Shown here one piece after another: positions 9,099 to 17,769 of a stretch of 22,536 nt of DNA. Every line of letters begins with the position of its first letter. Position 1 is the first letter of the stretch. Under the pieces are notes generated by a model. It was not told the origin of the DNA. It saw only the letters and a list, made by a program, of their open reading frames with translations, and did not search any database. The stretch spans positions 2,501 to 25,036 of the forward strand of contig JALAAN010000028.1 of NCBI GenBank assembly GCA_023078555.1, written 5' to 3'. Source of the stretch: Ulva prolifera. Its lineage: Eukaryota > Chlorophyta > Ulvophyceae > Ulvales > Ulvaceae. The position numbers and the translations under genes are program-made.

Positions 9099-9431
9099 TC
9101 ACACGACCTGCAGCTGATGTAGCAGAGCCTGCAGGGCATGTACTGGGTCATCTTCGCTTCGCTCGACAACATCCATGGCGCTGTCGTCGTTGGCCCCCAG
9201 GCCTAGGTTTTGGAGGCTGTCTAGCAATGCGGCTGAGAGAGCAGGCCGGGGTGGTGGTGCCTTCTTGGCCACGCCTCTACTGGCGGTGCGGGCTCGCTGG
9301 GCTCGCTGTGCGGCTCGAACGGCCCGCAGGTGCTTGAGCTTGCGGCGGGCGTAGAGGCGGGCACTGCGGATGACTCTTGGCCGCAGGTAGCCGTCCACGC
9401 CCGTCTCCCTGTTGCATCGCATGGCTGCACA
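9099..9431 (-). CDS. Hypothetical basic protein or exon, unrecognised
   Basis: A minus-strand open frame with an Arg/Ala-rich, probably helical segment (RSARLYARRKLKHLRAVRAA), then a Pro-rich stretch (KKAPPPRPALSAALLDSLQ) and an acidic end (ERSEDDPVHALQALLHQLQ). The change from basic helix to acidic, Leu-rich tail looks protein-like rather than random. I do not recognise the family and see no partner exon. The frame is open further upstream to 9518, but that part crosses the palindromic repeats at 9481-9509, so I end the model inside them. It could be a transposon ORF fragment. Confidence 0.3.
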   Translation of the reverse strand, partial: CAAMRCNRETGVDGYLRPRVIRSARLYARRKLKHLRAVRAAQRAQRARTASRGVAKKAPPPRPALSAALLDSLQNLGLGANDDSAMDVVERSEDDPVHALQALLHQLQVV

Positions 9432-9480
9432 GGCGGGGCTCGAGTCAGGAGCAGTTGGATGACTGTTGGTGGGCATCAAA

Positions 9481-9509
9481 GGCATCAATTGATGCCAATT
9501 AATTGGCAT
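9481..9509. repeat. Two overlapping perfect palindromes in a GGCATCAA cluster
   Basis: GGCATCAATTGATGCC (9481-9496) and ATGCCAATTAATTGGCAT (9492-9509) are both perfect palindromes and overlap by five bases. GGCATC words recur at 9472, 9514 and 9524. The arrangement resembles a cluster of dimeric protein-binding sites or a folded repeat end, but no gene start is nearby. Confidence 0.6.
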
Positions 9510-9697
9510 TGAAGGCATCGACTGGCATCAATTTCAGTTGCCACGGTGGACACGCAACATCAACTGAGGCGAGAAAGGGGATTCAGGTAGTTAATTGCTG
9601 CTGGGTATAGCTAGCTATAGGAAGGGATACCTACAGAATGACAGGGCGACGGTGGCTGGCATTGTCTTGCACATGCTCATGCTGCAGCCATGGCTAG

Positions 9698-10196
9698 CTT
9701 GCTGACAGCTATGCGTCCCAGGTGCAGTCAACGCACAGACATACAAGCCGCAAACGTACACGAGCTGCCCAACATGTTCAGCAACAGGCCATCTGGAATC
9801 GTGGCTTGCGGCCATGGCGTCCACTGCAAGGTGTGTACCGAGCTGGGCAGAGAATGCCAGCCCGGATTGCAGTGACAGATGCAACATTCGCAGAGTACAA
9901 ATTGTGTTAAGCACGCAAGAAATCGTTCGCAAGAGCTCGCTCGCGTAGGCCTGCAAGCTCTCGTGCATATAGACAGCAGACGACCGTGACAGTGCATGTT
10001 TGTGCACGCAGCGAACCCGAGCAAGGGGCCAGGCCGGTGGCCACGACGCAAGACACGAAAGGCCCTCAAACAGATGGATATATATCATAAACAGGCAAAA
10101 CTCTCCCAGGTGGACGTATCAAGGTACCTCGGGCAGCCATCGACCGCGGCCACCTCTGCAGAGCTCGCAGATCAAGCCTTTGCCATGGGTTTTTGA
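9698..10196 (+). CDS. Possible two-exon small gene, unrecognised
   Basis: A candidate exon ends at CTGCAAG|GTGTGT (donor at about 9831), and a second begins after TTTGTGCACGCAG (about 10010), ending at the stop at 10194-10196. Both borders leave one base of a codon, so the splice keeps frame. The second exon encodes a basic stretch then KALKQMDIYHKQAKLSQVDV and a short acidic tail. No ATG is in frame at the left, so the 5' end would be missing. I do not recognise a family. Confidence 0.22.
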
Positions 10197-10199
10197 AGC

Positions 10200-11036
10200 A
10201 GCATCGGTGCGCGCCGAAATCTTACAGAATACTTAACATGCTTTTTAGATTCAATTGCAAGACTCTCGCGCAAAGCTGTGTCTACGCTCACCAGCCAGCA
10301 TCTCCACCCGGGCACCGAACGCCGAGAGCAGGTCACAACACACGCCTGTCGATGTTTGCGCTGTTCTGCTTCAAAGCAACATTGAAGAATCAAAGGCGCA
10401 CTGTTGAGCACACTCTCATAGAACTCATTCTCTCTGAAAGCCGGAGATGCCCAGCCAGAAACGCTGGAGGAGTCGAGCTGGCGCTGCTTAGGTTGAGGAG
10501 CAGATGTCAACACCATGGCCACTATCCGTTATAAAAGCCGTAAGTTGGAACTGGAGCTGAGTAAGTCACCCAGTGATCGGGTCACCTGCAAAGCCTTGGC
10601 TGTGTCGGAGGCTGTGAGGCGCGATAGCACATGTAGAGCACACCCGCGGCTGGACAGGGCTCATTAAATTCTGCTGACAAGGTTTAATACACTTAACTTG
10701 AATTCCCGTACCTTTCTCAAGGCTGCACAGACGATGAACTGCCGCTGTCGTCGGAACTGGCACACTGAGTGATCACGAGTGCAAGCAGCAGGCCGGTGAA
10801 ACGAGCTGACCTGGACACGATACGGCACGAATGCCTGATTCCTAGCTATGACGATGAAGCGTTCATAGCTAGGTCAGAACAGGTTTGATTTGCTCCCAAA
10901 CGGCGCCAACAGCATGTCCCTACCGCAGCACTGAGCGGTACACAATTGAGCGGTACACAATTCGAGCCTGTGACAAACGACGCCCTTTCCAAGATGAGTC
11001 GGTTCATAAGCGTGTCCACACCTCTAGCGCTTTCGT
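10200..11036. other. Intergenic with short repeats, no gene recognised
   Basis: Overlapping antisense ORFs at 10172-10534 are about equally long and neither has a known motif. There is an 11-bp inverted repeat, CCTAGCTATGA (10841-10851) with TCATAGCTAGG (10863-10873), around an 11-base loop, and a 15-bp tandem duplication, GAGCGGTACACAATT, at 10933-10947 and 10948-10962. Confidence 0.5.
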
Positions 11037-11337
11037 TTAGCGGGTGTTCTTGTCAACGATCATCGACATGCCACGATCGCGAAGTAGCCGGCCATGCTGG
11101 TTGAAGGCCCTGCGCGATGCATGCATAGGCAGTATCGCATCACATAGGCCCACGTGAGTAAACTGCGTTGAGAGGCGGCGCACATGGCGGCGATGTGACG
11201 CAGAAGCGCGGGCCTTCTGGGCCTTGCGGACAAAACCTGGGCGTGCAACATTTTGGAGCTGGAGTGAAAAACCACCTGTCGCTTCAGGCTCTGTGCAAGG
11301 CGTTGTCTCGAGGTCAAAGCCTGGCAGTGTGATAAGC
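11037..11337 (-). CDS. Hypothetical open frame or exon, unrecognised
   Basis: A minus-strand open frame could begin after a plausible acceptor (GACTGGTTGCAG, ending at about 11338), and it stops at 11037. It encodes a basic region (KAQKARASASHRRHVRRL) and ends HGRLLRDRGMSMIVDKNTR. Composition is protein-like, but no ATG opens it and no family is recognised. It lies just outside the retrotransposon's 3' end and is transcribed in the same direction, so it could also be host sequence interrupted by that insertion. Confidence 0.25.
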
Positions 11338-11498
11338 TGCAACCAGTCGGAGGTGTCACTTATCGTTTTTCATTACTGTTGATCACCTGCAGGCTCCAAC
11401 CGGTAGCAGATGCATATGGCCGTCTCGAGAAATCCTAGCATTGGTCGACTCACGGCAGCACCTGTGGGCTGCGGCGTGGTTTCTGCTGTTTGCAGTAT

Positions 11499-11609
11499 AT
11501 TTTACAAAAGAGCGAACGGGAGAAAACAAACACTGAAACCGAATCTCACCCGAATCAACTGCAACATACACTCACACACACACACGAACGCCACAACCGC
11601 ACTCACAAC
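11499..11609 (-). other. Retrotransposon 3' UTR with (TG)n and conserved terminus
   Basis: Downstream of the stop codon the minus strand has a short TG repeat (about 11569-11585), then a region that is matched in 57 of about 63 positions by 16424-16486 on the plus strand, ending TCCCGTTCGCTCTTTTGTA (11521-11503) and AAAT. Terminal sequences shared between independent insertions mark this as the true 3' end that the element's reverse transcriptase would recognise. Confidence 0.65.
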
Positions 11610-13499
11610 TCAGTCCGGCAGGATCGCGTCCTCCAGGCCCGCATCATATCGCAACCCTTGCTCCCGAGAGATGACAAGCCCAGACTTCCGATACATATCC
11701 GCATTGCCGCGCTGCAATGACACCGACAACACCCGCAGCGCCCACTGGACAAACGCGCCTTTGGAGATGCGCCCACTGGCAGCGGCCACATCCCCCAACT
11801 GACCGACGAACCTCACGGCAGCCGTGCCCATGAAGCCACACGATTCGACCGCAAACGGAACAAACCGGAACGCGGCATGGTCAGGCACGTCCCGCCGGAA
11901 GCGGTCCCGTTTCCTGTCCTCCGCCCGCTCCGCCGTCGCACCCGTCTCCCGCGCCGCAGCGGCCACGTATGAGGCCGCCGGCGCATGCGTGACCACGACG
12001 TCCACGGCCGCCATCTCCAGGCGCGGCATGACCACGACGACGTCCCCGCGGCGATTCAGCTCAACACCCGCGCCCCTCGCGAGGGCACGGTAGAGCGGCT
12101 CCAGGGCAGACTGCAGTCCGGCGTAAGAGGCGACCAGGCGCAAGGCACGAGCCAGGTTATCATGGCGCATCTGGGTCTCCTTTGCCACCTTCTTGCAGAC
12201 CATGGCGTGGTCTGGTTCGGCGGCAACACCTGCACTGCATTTGCACGGAGGGGGGGGGACGTCCGTCGGGACGCGGAATCGCAGGCGGTGCCACACCGCC
12301 AGGACAAACATGTCGTCGCCCATGGTGAGAATGCCGCCCGGCAGAGCGGAGAGGAAGGCGCCTGCAGGCCCCCCCGAGGCGCTCCTGAGCCACGCCGCTT
12401 CCCGCCTGCCGGCCGGCGTGTCGAGGTCGATGCCCTGTAGCACGAGCGAGGCCGCATGGTCCGCGACCGCGCGCCCCACCTCGCGCTGGGCCGCTAGCAG
12501 CTTGCCCGAGACGAACTCGTCCGGCAGGTCACGGGCATCCGCCTCCCACCCCAGCAGCTCATGCAGCTCGTCGAACAGGCCCTGCCAGCGCTGCAACAGA
12601 CTGCCCCGGCTGTGGCCGCGGAGGGGGCGGAGCAGGTCCGGGCAGCCGGCGAGGTTGCGCTCGGCCGTGCCGGCCCCCGACAGGAAAGCCGCGTCAGCGA
12701 CGCTGTCCACCAGCATCGTCAGTCCGAGTCCGCCATGCCTGACAGGGGACATCAGCCGGTAGGCAAGCCGCCGCGTCTCAGCGTCAGTGGCCGAGTTGTC
12801 AGACGCGGCAGCAGCCTCCGCAACCGCCGGCGGCAGGCACAGGATTGCGGCGGCACCGCGCCACACAGCGGCCTCCGCCCTGCGCATGTGCGGCTCGAGC
12901 ACGGCATACGGCACCGTCCGCATCAGGTGCGTCATGCGCACACTCAAGGACACACGCAGCAGGAGGAACTGCGCCTGCACTGAGAGCGGGATGCGCACGA
13001 GGGTCTCGACGAGGCCCTCGACCTCGCGCGCCCGCGCGTCCAGCACCTCGGCGACGTACTCCGGGGTGCCCAGCGGCGTGCCGACAGCCTTGAAGCCCGC
13101 GTGCAGATCCCGAATGCCGAGCTCTGCGGCCACGGCGGCCGCCGCCTCGGCGTCGGCGCTGTGGACGCCGCATTTTGCCGGGTTCACCTCAAGCCCAATG
13201 CTGCGCACGCCGTCAGCTTCCACGCACAGCCGCCGGAACACGGCAGCTCCAGCCGCGAGGTCGCCCGCAATGCTGATGTCGTCCAGGTACGCCACCACAG
13301 GTGCGCCGGCGCCTGACGCGTCGACGCGCTCCAAGACAGGCTGCAGGGTCAACGCAAACAGGAGGGGGCCCAGGGGGTCACCTTGGCGGACGCCACGTTG
13401 GCAGAGGACCGGCTCGACGTCCTCCGGAGCGCCCGCGATGCGCAGCGGGGGTCCCGGCGCCGTACGCCCACTGCGTGAAGGGCAGCAGCGCCGGGGCAC
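11610..13499 (-). CDS. Retrotransposon polyprotein, 3' part: RT motifs B-C, Zn motif, RLE nuclease
   Basis: This 629-residue frame continues the coding region that begins at 15210. It carries RT motif B (RQGDPLGPLLFAL, near residue 38) and the catalytic motif C, YLDD at 71-74. A thumb-like region follows. A CxC-x9-H-x3-C cluster (C419, C421, H431, C435) precedes a nuclease-like core: R484-G-D486 followed by VVVV, D500 in AAVDVVVTH, and K530 in ERAEDRK. This order matches the restriction-like endonuclease that nicks the target in RLE-type elements. The apparent start of this frame is not real: sequence before about residue 16 is a frame shadow, and translation should enter from the upstream frame near 13451. 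Confidence 0.85.
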   Translation of the reverse strand: MPRRCCPSRSGRTAPGPPLRIAGAPEDVEPVLCQRGVRQGDPLGPLLFALTLQPVLERVDASGAGAPVVAYLDDISIAGDLAAGAAVFRRLCVEADGVRSIGLEVNPAKCGVHSADAEAAAAVAAELGIRDLHAGFKAVGTPLGTPEYVAEVLDARAREVEGLVETLVRIPLSVQAQFLLLRVSLSVRMTHLMRTVPYAVLEPHMRRAEAAVWRGAAAILCLPPAVAEAAAASDNSATDAETRRLAYRLMSPVRHGGLGLTMLVDSVADAAFLSGAGTAERNLAGCPDLLRPLRGHSRGSLLQRWQGLFDELHELLGWEADARDLPDEFVSGKLLAAQREVGRAVADHAASLVLQGIDLDTPAGRREAAWLRSASGGPAGAFLSALPGGILTMGDDMFVLAVWHRLRFRVPTDVPPPPCKCSAGVAAEPDHAMVCKKVAKETQMRHDNLARALRLVASYAGLQSALEPLYRALARGAGVELNRRGDVVVVMPRLEMAAVDVVVTHAPAASYVAAAARETGATAERAEDRKRDRFRRDVPDHAAFRFVPFAVESCGFMGTAAVRFVGQLGDVAAASGRISKGAFVQWALRVLSVSLQRGNADMYRKSGLVISREQGLRYDAGLEDAILPD

Positions 13500-15210
13500 G
13501 CTCCTTCACGGCAGCGAACATGGCCGCGCGGTCGATGCAGTTGAAGGCGTTCTTCATGTCGACCGAGAACACCGAAGCGCCCTCGGCCAGAGCAGAAGAC
13601 AGGCCGTGCACGACTGTCTCGGTCCCGCCCCGTGTGCCAACGCCGACCTGCAGCGGCGCCAGGCTCTCTCCGATGTCGCGGCCGTACTCGCGCAGGGCGC
13701 ACACTGCCGCGAACCGGTACCAGGTCTCCCCCACCGCGATCGGCCGCGTGCCACCGTCCGGCTTCTCCAGGCCGATGAGGAGCCCGTCCAGCAGGAACGT
13801 CTCCCGTGGCAGCATGCCGGACAGCATGTGGTTGACGACCGCCAGCAGCGCGTCGGTGGCTGCGTCCGAGGATTGGCATGCTGCGCAGATCATCTCGAAC
13901 GTCCAGCCGGACGGGCCGGCCGACGACCCTCGATGGTGTGCGCTCACGGCGGCCACCGCCGCCACCAGCGCCTCCCGTGTCAGGCACAGAGCGGGGACAT
14001 CCGGGTTCGGCTCCAGAGGGACCGGCGGATCTGCTGGCGGGAACAATGCGCGCAGATCGGCTTGGACCTCCGGGGACCGTGCATCTGCGGGCTTGCCCTC
14101 CTGCAATCCGCGGCCAGCTTTGTGAATGGAGCGCTTGATGCGAAAACATCTGTCGATGTGTTGCGCCCGCAGCTGATCTGCAGACATGGGAGCTTTGCGC
14201 CTCCCGGGCCAGCGGCCGGGCGGCGTGTCCTCCCACATCTCCACGGGCAGCCCGAGGGCGTAGTCGCGGCACCGCCCTGCCGCCGCTTTCCCAGAGCGCC
14301 GCCCCCTGCTGTACGCTAGCAGGCGCATGGGCAGGCGCATGAGCTCCTCGAAAGCGGCAACAACCTCCTCTCGCGCGCTGTCGCCGCGCGCATGCGTGCA
14401 CGCGTCGGCCACCAGCTCCCACACCCTGGTGCACGACTCGGCCCACCCCAGCCGGGCGGCTGGGGGGACATGCTGCGGCAGGCGCAGCCGTGGGGCCGCG
14501 TTGGCCCGCTGCACTGGCGGGGCAGATGCAGCCGCACGGAGCCCGGCCTGTCTGCGGGGGCCCGCCCGCTGCGACGTCGACTGGCTACCTGCTCCCCGTC
14601 CCTTGCCTTTCTTCTTACCTCCCCGCCGGGCACGTTGCTGCTTGGCGTTGCCGCCCGTGCCCCCACTGGCCCGCGCAGGGGGGGGTGCGCCGGCGGCTGC
14701 TGCGGCTTGGCGATGTGGCCGGCGGGTAGCAGACTGCTTGGCTGCTGCGCCTGCGAGGCCAGGAGGTGGGGGAAGGGGCGGGGAAGGGGTGTCGGCGGAG
14801 GCGGGCGGGGGTGGATGGTGGCACTGTGCAGTGCCGTGAGCCCTGTCGTGCTGGTCGTTGCTGGTGGCTGGCGGCTGCTGAGGGGCAGCCGTGGCGAGCT
14901 GAGTCTCACCAGGCACCACATTCAGCGCCGATTTTACCTGTTTGCTTGTATCTGCAGAGAGATGAGCCTCGGTAGCTGTCCCGCTGGCAGGTGCTGCGCG
15001 CCGGCGCTTGGGCTGTGGAGACCCGCGCGGTGACTCGCGCTGCACGACTGCGAGCTGTCCATTGTTGCAGTTAACAACTTCATTAGTATCTAGGATGCTA
15101 CGTTGGTCTGTAATCAATAGGCTAGGTCGCACGGGCGACTGCGAAGCGTGCTGGCGGTTCAGGTCGCTCAGCTTTGCCTTTGACGGCTCCTTCCGCTTCG
15201 GCTTGCCCAT
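13378..15210 (-). CDS. Retrotransposon polyprotein, 5' part: N-terminal region and RT motif A
   Basis: This frame opens with ATG at 15210-15208 followed by a very basic peptide (MGKPKRKEPSKAKL). Residues to about 235 are Pro/Ala-rich and disordered, with a nucleic-acid-binding-like patch (RRGGKKKGKGRGAG). The RT domain begins around GPSGW (432-436) and contains KPDGGTRPI (483-491) and motif A, FSVDMKNAF, with the catalytic Asp at 551. After AYGAG, near 13451, the frame runs on for about 24 meaningless residues, while the correct sequence (PLRIAGAPED) resumes in the other frame. The switch coincides with a G5 run at 13447-13451 (plus strand): one base fewer would make a single 1199-residue ORF. 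This could be a real mutation, a programmed slip or a sequencing error. Confidence 0.85.
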   Translation of the reverse strand: MGKPKRKEPSKAKLSDLNRQHASQSPVRPSLLITDQRSILDTNEVVNCNNGQLAVVQRESPRGSPQPKRRRAAPASGTATEAHLSADTSKQVKSALNVVPGETQLATAAPQQPPATSNDQHDRAHGTAQCHHPPPPASADTPSPPLPPPPGLAGAAAKQSATRRPHRQAAAAAGAPPPARASGGTGGNAKQQRARRGGKKKGKGRGAGSQSTSQRAGPRRQAGLRAAASAPPVQRANAAPRLRLPQHVPPAARLGWAESCTRVWELVADACTHARGDSAREEVVAAFEELMRLPMRLLAYSRGRRSGKAAAGRCRDYALGLPVEMWEDTPPGRWPGRRKAPMSADQLRAQHIDRCFRIKRSIHKAGRGLQEGKPADARSPEVQADLRALFPPADPPVPLEPNPDVPALCLTREALVAAVAAVSAHHRGSSAGPSGWTFEMICAACQSSDAATDALLAVVNHMLSGMLPRETFLLDGLLIGLEKPDGGTRPIAVGETWYRFAAVCALREYGRDIGESLAPLQVGVGTRGGTETVVHGLSSALAEGASVFSVDMKNAFNCIDRAAMFAAVKERAPALLPFTQWAYGAGTPAAHRGRSGGRRAGPLPTWRPPR

Positions 15211-15291
15211 GGGACCCTAGCATTGCAGATATGGCCTAACAAGTATTATCAAATGCCAAGCGCCGAGCCTCCGGGGGCTCGACTGCCATGC

Positions 15292-15448
15292 CGTGGACGG
15301 GGTCAATCGACACGACCAGCAACGAAAACACAGCAACCCGTGGACGGGGTCAATCGACACGACCAGCAACGAAAACACAGCAACCTAGTCTAGCAACCTA
15401 AGCAACCTAACCTAAGCAACCTAACCGAAAACACAGCAACCTAGTCTA
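15292..15448 (-). repeat. Tandem repeats at the retrotransposon 5' end
   Basis: A 47-base unit starting CGTGGACGGGGTCAATCGAC is repeated exactly at 15292-15338 and 15339-15385. Short words of the GCAACCTAA/CCTAA type follow to 15440, and GAAAACACAGCAACCTAGTCT recurs once more. The block lies directly upstream of the element's ATG and within the proposed element limits, so I read it as the 5' UTR, where monomer repeats often act as an internal promoter in non-LTR elements. That role is inferred. Confidence 0.55.
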
Positions 15449-15456
15449 TGCAGTAT

Positions 15457-16399
15457 CAAGCCTGTCGACGTCGCACAGCAGCCCTTTCAACAAACAAGTT
15501 TCGCGAATTTTGCGCGAGAAACTCTGTGGTAGCGTGCATTGTCTGGATGTTGGAGGGATCTGATCTCGGCCGAGGTGTTGAAGTCGTCTGAAAAGCAGGC
15601 GCCCATGCGCGTTCGATGCTGGTCGTGCCGCAGGCGCCTGACGTCAAGCATCTGCAGGACGAGGCTGGCTATACATAGCTATTTACATATGAATTTTGAG
15701 AACGGTGTGCAGCACTCATGTAGTGTGGCAACACGCATCGCAACGGTCGCCTCAATGTACCAGTTTACAGACGTGGAAGATGCCAGGGTCTAAGTCTTCA
15801 ACACAATAATGACAGGCTACTCTCATGTTGCAGCTTCTATGAATCCCGGGGGCTCAGCTGCCTGTGCCTGTTGTGATACTATGTGCTACACTCGCCAGTG
15901 TGGGGTCTGCTGCTGCTGCCGCAGAGACAGTGTCTGCTGGCAGTGTCGTCGCGTTGGTGGGCAGTTGATTGCCAGTGGCTACGTGGGTCATGCGTTCTCG
16001 CAGCCCGTGGGATGTGCTCACATCAGACACTGTGACAGTGTGGACACTGCTGGCTGCATGATGTCCAGCTGCAACAGTTCATGCGCTGCAAGGTAGACAA
16101 TGACTCTGTTGGATCTTCAAATGGTCAGTTCCCTGACTGCTCCCGGGGTGGAGTGTGAGCGCCACCAACATCCATATGATATCATTGCGTTGCAGAGCTT
16201 AGACGGGAGATGATCAGGGCGCCAGGGATCGCGCGCGGGCGCTGCATATGAAGCGGTCATGTATGTCATGCGACCAAAAACACACAGATATCTTGTACTT
16301 TGGCGAAGACCAGACGGCTGCGTGTGAGTGGCAGCGCGGGTGGATCTGTGCGCAGGGCCGCCTGGTCGGTGGAGGTGCTCTGTCGCCACAGTGCAACCC
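15457..16399. other. No gene recognised
   Basis: Short ORFs occur on both strands (for example 15456-15647 minus and 15539-15793 plus). An ORF at 15809-16096 encodes 95 residues with 16 cysteines, arising from TGC/TGT-rich DNA. None has recognisable motifs or supporting splice sites. Confidence 0.35.
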
Positions 16400-16510
16400 C
16401 CTGTGCAGCCTGTCCTTACGTGTTGAAGTTGATTTGGATAAGATTCGGTTGCAGTGTTTGTTTCTCCCGTTCACTCTTTTGTAGCACCTGTGCAGCCTGC
16501 CCTTACGTGT
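16400..16510 (+). mobile_element. 63-bp retroelement 3'-end insertion with 24-bp TSD
   Basis: The insert 16424-16486 matches the last ~63 bases of the retrotransposon at 11499-15448 at about nine positions in ten (it contains TCCCGTTCACTCTTTTGTA at 16465-16483). It is flanked by a 24-base direct repeat beginning CCTGTGCAGCCTG and ending CCTTACGTGT at 16400-16423 and 16487-16510, with one T/C mismatch. This is the form expected of a severely 5'-truncated non-LTR insertion and its target-site duplication, in the opposite orientation to the full-length element. Confidence 0.75.
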
Positions 16511-16556
16511 CTCACATGTGCACATGACATCTCCATTGGGGGCGGCGGCGCAGCCC

Positions 16557-16724
16557 GGCGGCACCCCGCAACTTGAACACCCCCGGCGGCACCCCGCAAC
16601 TTGAACACCCCCGGCGGCACCCCGCAACTTGAACACCCCCGGCGGCACCCCGCAACTTGAACACCCCCGGCGGCACCCCGCAACTTGAACACCCCCGGCG
16701 GCACCCCGCAACTTGAACACCCCC
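16557..16724. repeat. 28-bp x 6 minisatellite
   Basis: Six identical 28-base units begin GGCGGCACCCCGCAACTTGA and end ACACCCCC. A degenerate seventh start (GGCCGCACCTCG) follows. Since 28 is not a multiple of three and the unit has no stop on the minus strand, all three minus frames stay open and read a 28-residue cycle (GVFKLRGAA, GGVQVAGCRR, GCSSCGVPP). Complete sequence identity points to very recent expansion. Confidence 0.95.
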
Positions 16725-16749
16725 GGCCGCACCTCGTCCATTGCCAGGA

Positions 16750-17296
16750 GCCTCGCAGAAGAACCCTGCGGTCCCCCTGCAACACAAGTGAGTGACACAA
16801 AGACAGGCTGTATGACCGACAGCACTGCAGCGAACGATCGCGCGAGCCATGGCGAATGTCGTCCTGTGTGAGCTGGTCCTGCTGACTCGGAGCCGCCTCC
16901 TGCATGCTGTTGGCGGCGTGGTCATGATCATGATCACGCAGGCTTCAAGGCACCTGGGCCACGCACACCGGGGCCGAGGCGGCGTGGCCGTGTTGGCGGC
17001 ACCTCACATGGCCGTGGCGCAGCGGCCGTGCTGCAGCCTACAAACCCCACGGCCGACACACAACATCACAACCACCAGCACCACAACGCCCGCCGCCGTA
17101 CGACAGGGCCAAACCCAACACACCGCTGCCTGAGGCCGCCCATCATGGCCGCCCGATTGCCGGGGGCCGCCCTGGCCCCAAGACCCGGGCCACCCCCACC
17201 CCACCAAGCCACTGGCTGTGCTGTGCTGTGCACGCGCGACGCACCTGCTCCAAGTACCGCTGAGGCCTTTACGTCAATGAAACAATGGGCTGTCAG
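16750..17296. other. No gene recognised
   Basis: Short plus-strand ORFs at 16849-17133 and 17028-17345 are low in complexity (His/Pro/Thr-rich) and have no family motif. GATCATGATCATGATCA-type palindromic sequence lies near 16923-16936. Confidence 0.3.
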
Positions 17297-17370
17297 ATCA
17301 CGTATACAGAAGAGTGACAGGGCGCAATCCCGTAAGCGTTCTTAACATGTGCACACGGATCTATCACGAA
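17297..17370 (-). mobile_element. Candidate retroelement-tail insertion (weak)
   Basis: On the minus strand TCACTCTTCTGTA (17317-17305) matches the retrotransposon terminus. ATCACGTA (17297-17304) lies directly next to it, and ATCACGAA (17363-17370) could be the other copy of a target-site duplication (7 of 8 bases). The ~45 bases between are not clearly related to the element, so this is tentative. Confidence 0.3.
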
Positions 17371-17769
17371 TTCGAACCAGCCTCGCCGGTAAACAAACAG
17401 CAGACGTCTGACAACAGTACAAACAGCAGTACAAACAGCAGTACTGGCAATGGGCCGGCTACAGGAAACTTGTCGGCGCCGTCAGCACGTATACATGCAG
17501 CAACACCACATGGGGCGCCGTGCTTCACTCGGAACTTGCCCGTCATGATGACGCGTCACTGCGGGGGTCGTGGCCGTGGGCACTTCATCGCGAGGGGCCT
17601 GTGCGCGGCCGACGCTGACGGGCGCCGTGATCGCGAGTAGTCTGTGTTGCAACTTGCGAGGAGGCGCGCGGTCAATCCAAGACAACGCCCAAGCACACCA
17701 ACGCCATCGCTGCATGTCCTGCAAGGCTCACACGAATGAGTGTACTCATATTTCGCGAGATTTGAACCA

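Larger units (their letters stand above)
11491..15456 (-). mobile_element. RLE-type non-LTR retrotransposon, near full length, with candidate TSD
   Basis: The element lies on the minus strand. Proposed body 11499-15448 (3950 bases) is flanked by TGCAGTAT at 11491-11498 and 15449-15456. In element order it has a tandem-repeat 5' region (15448-15292), a coding region of about 1200 codons (15210-11610), and a 3' UTR of about 110 bases ending CTCTTTTGTAAAAT. The single-ORF plan of reverse transcriptase followed by a cysteine/histidine motif and a PD-(D/E)XK-like endonuclease is that of RLE-encoding non-LTR clades. I cannot say which clade. The boundaries rest on the 8-bp repeat and on the 3' end shared with other loci; the right end is less certain. 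Confidence 0.6.

Noticed and set aside
10172..10534. Antiparallel ORFs of 113-116 codons
   Set aside because: Both strands are open to the same degree and neither shows a domain or a credible splice context, so I could not choose one as real.
11610..14446. Plus-strand ORFs up to 510 codons (for example 12787-14319) opposite the retrotransposon
   Set aside because: These are antisense shadows of a GC-rich coding region; only the minus strand shows RT and endonuclease motifs.
15809..16096. 95-residue ORF with 16 cysteines, metallothionein-like at first sight
   Set aside because: The cysteines come from TGC/TGT-rich low-complexity DNA and are irregularly spaced; there is no splice or homology support.
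16214..16937. Three long overlapping minus-strand ORFs with GVFKLRGAA / GCSSCGVPP repeats
   Set aside because: They are the three frames of a 28-bp minisatellite without stops; flanking translations differ and lack any domain.
17360..17400. tRNA-like TTCGAAT loop
   Set aside because: The bases on either side do not form the five-pair T-stem and no anticodon arm or acceptor stem could be drawn.
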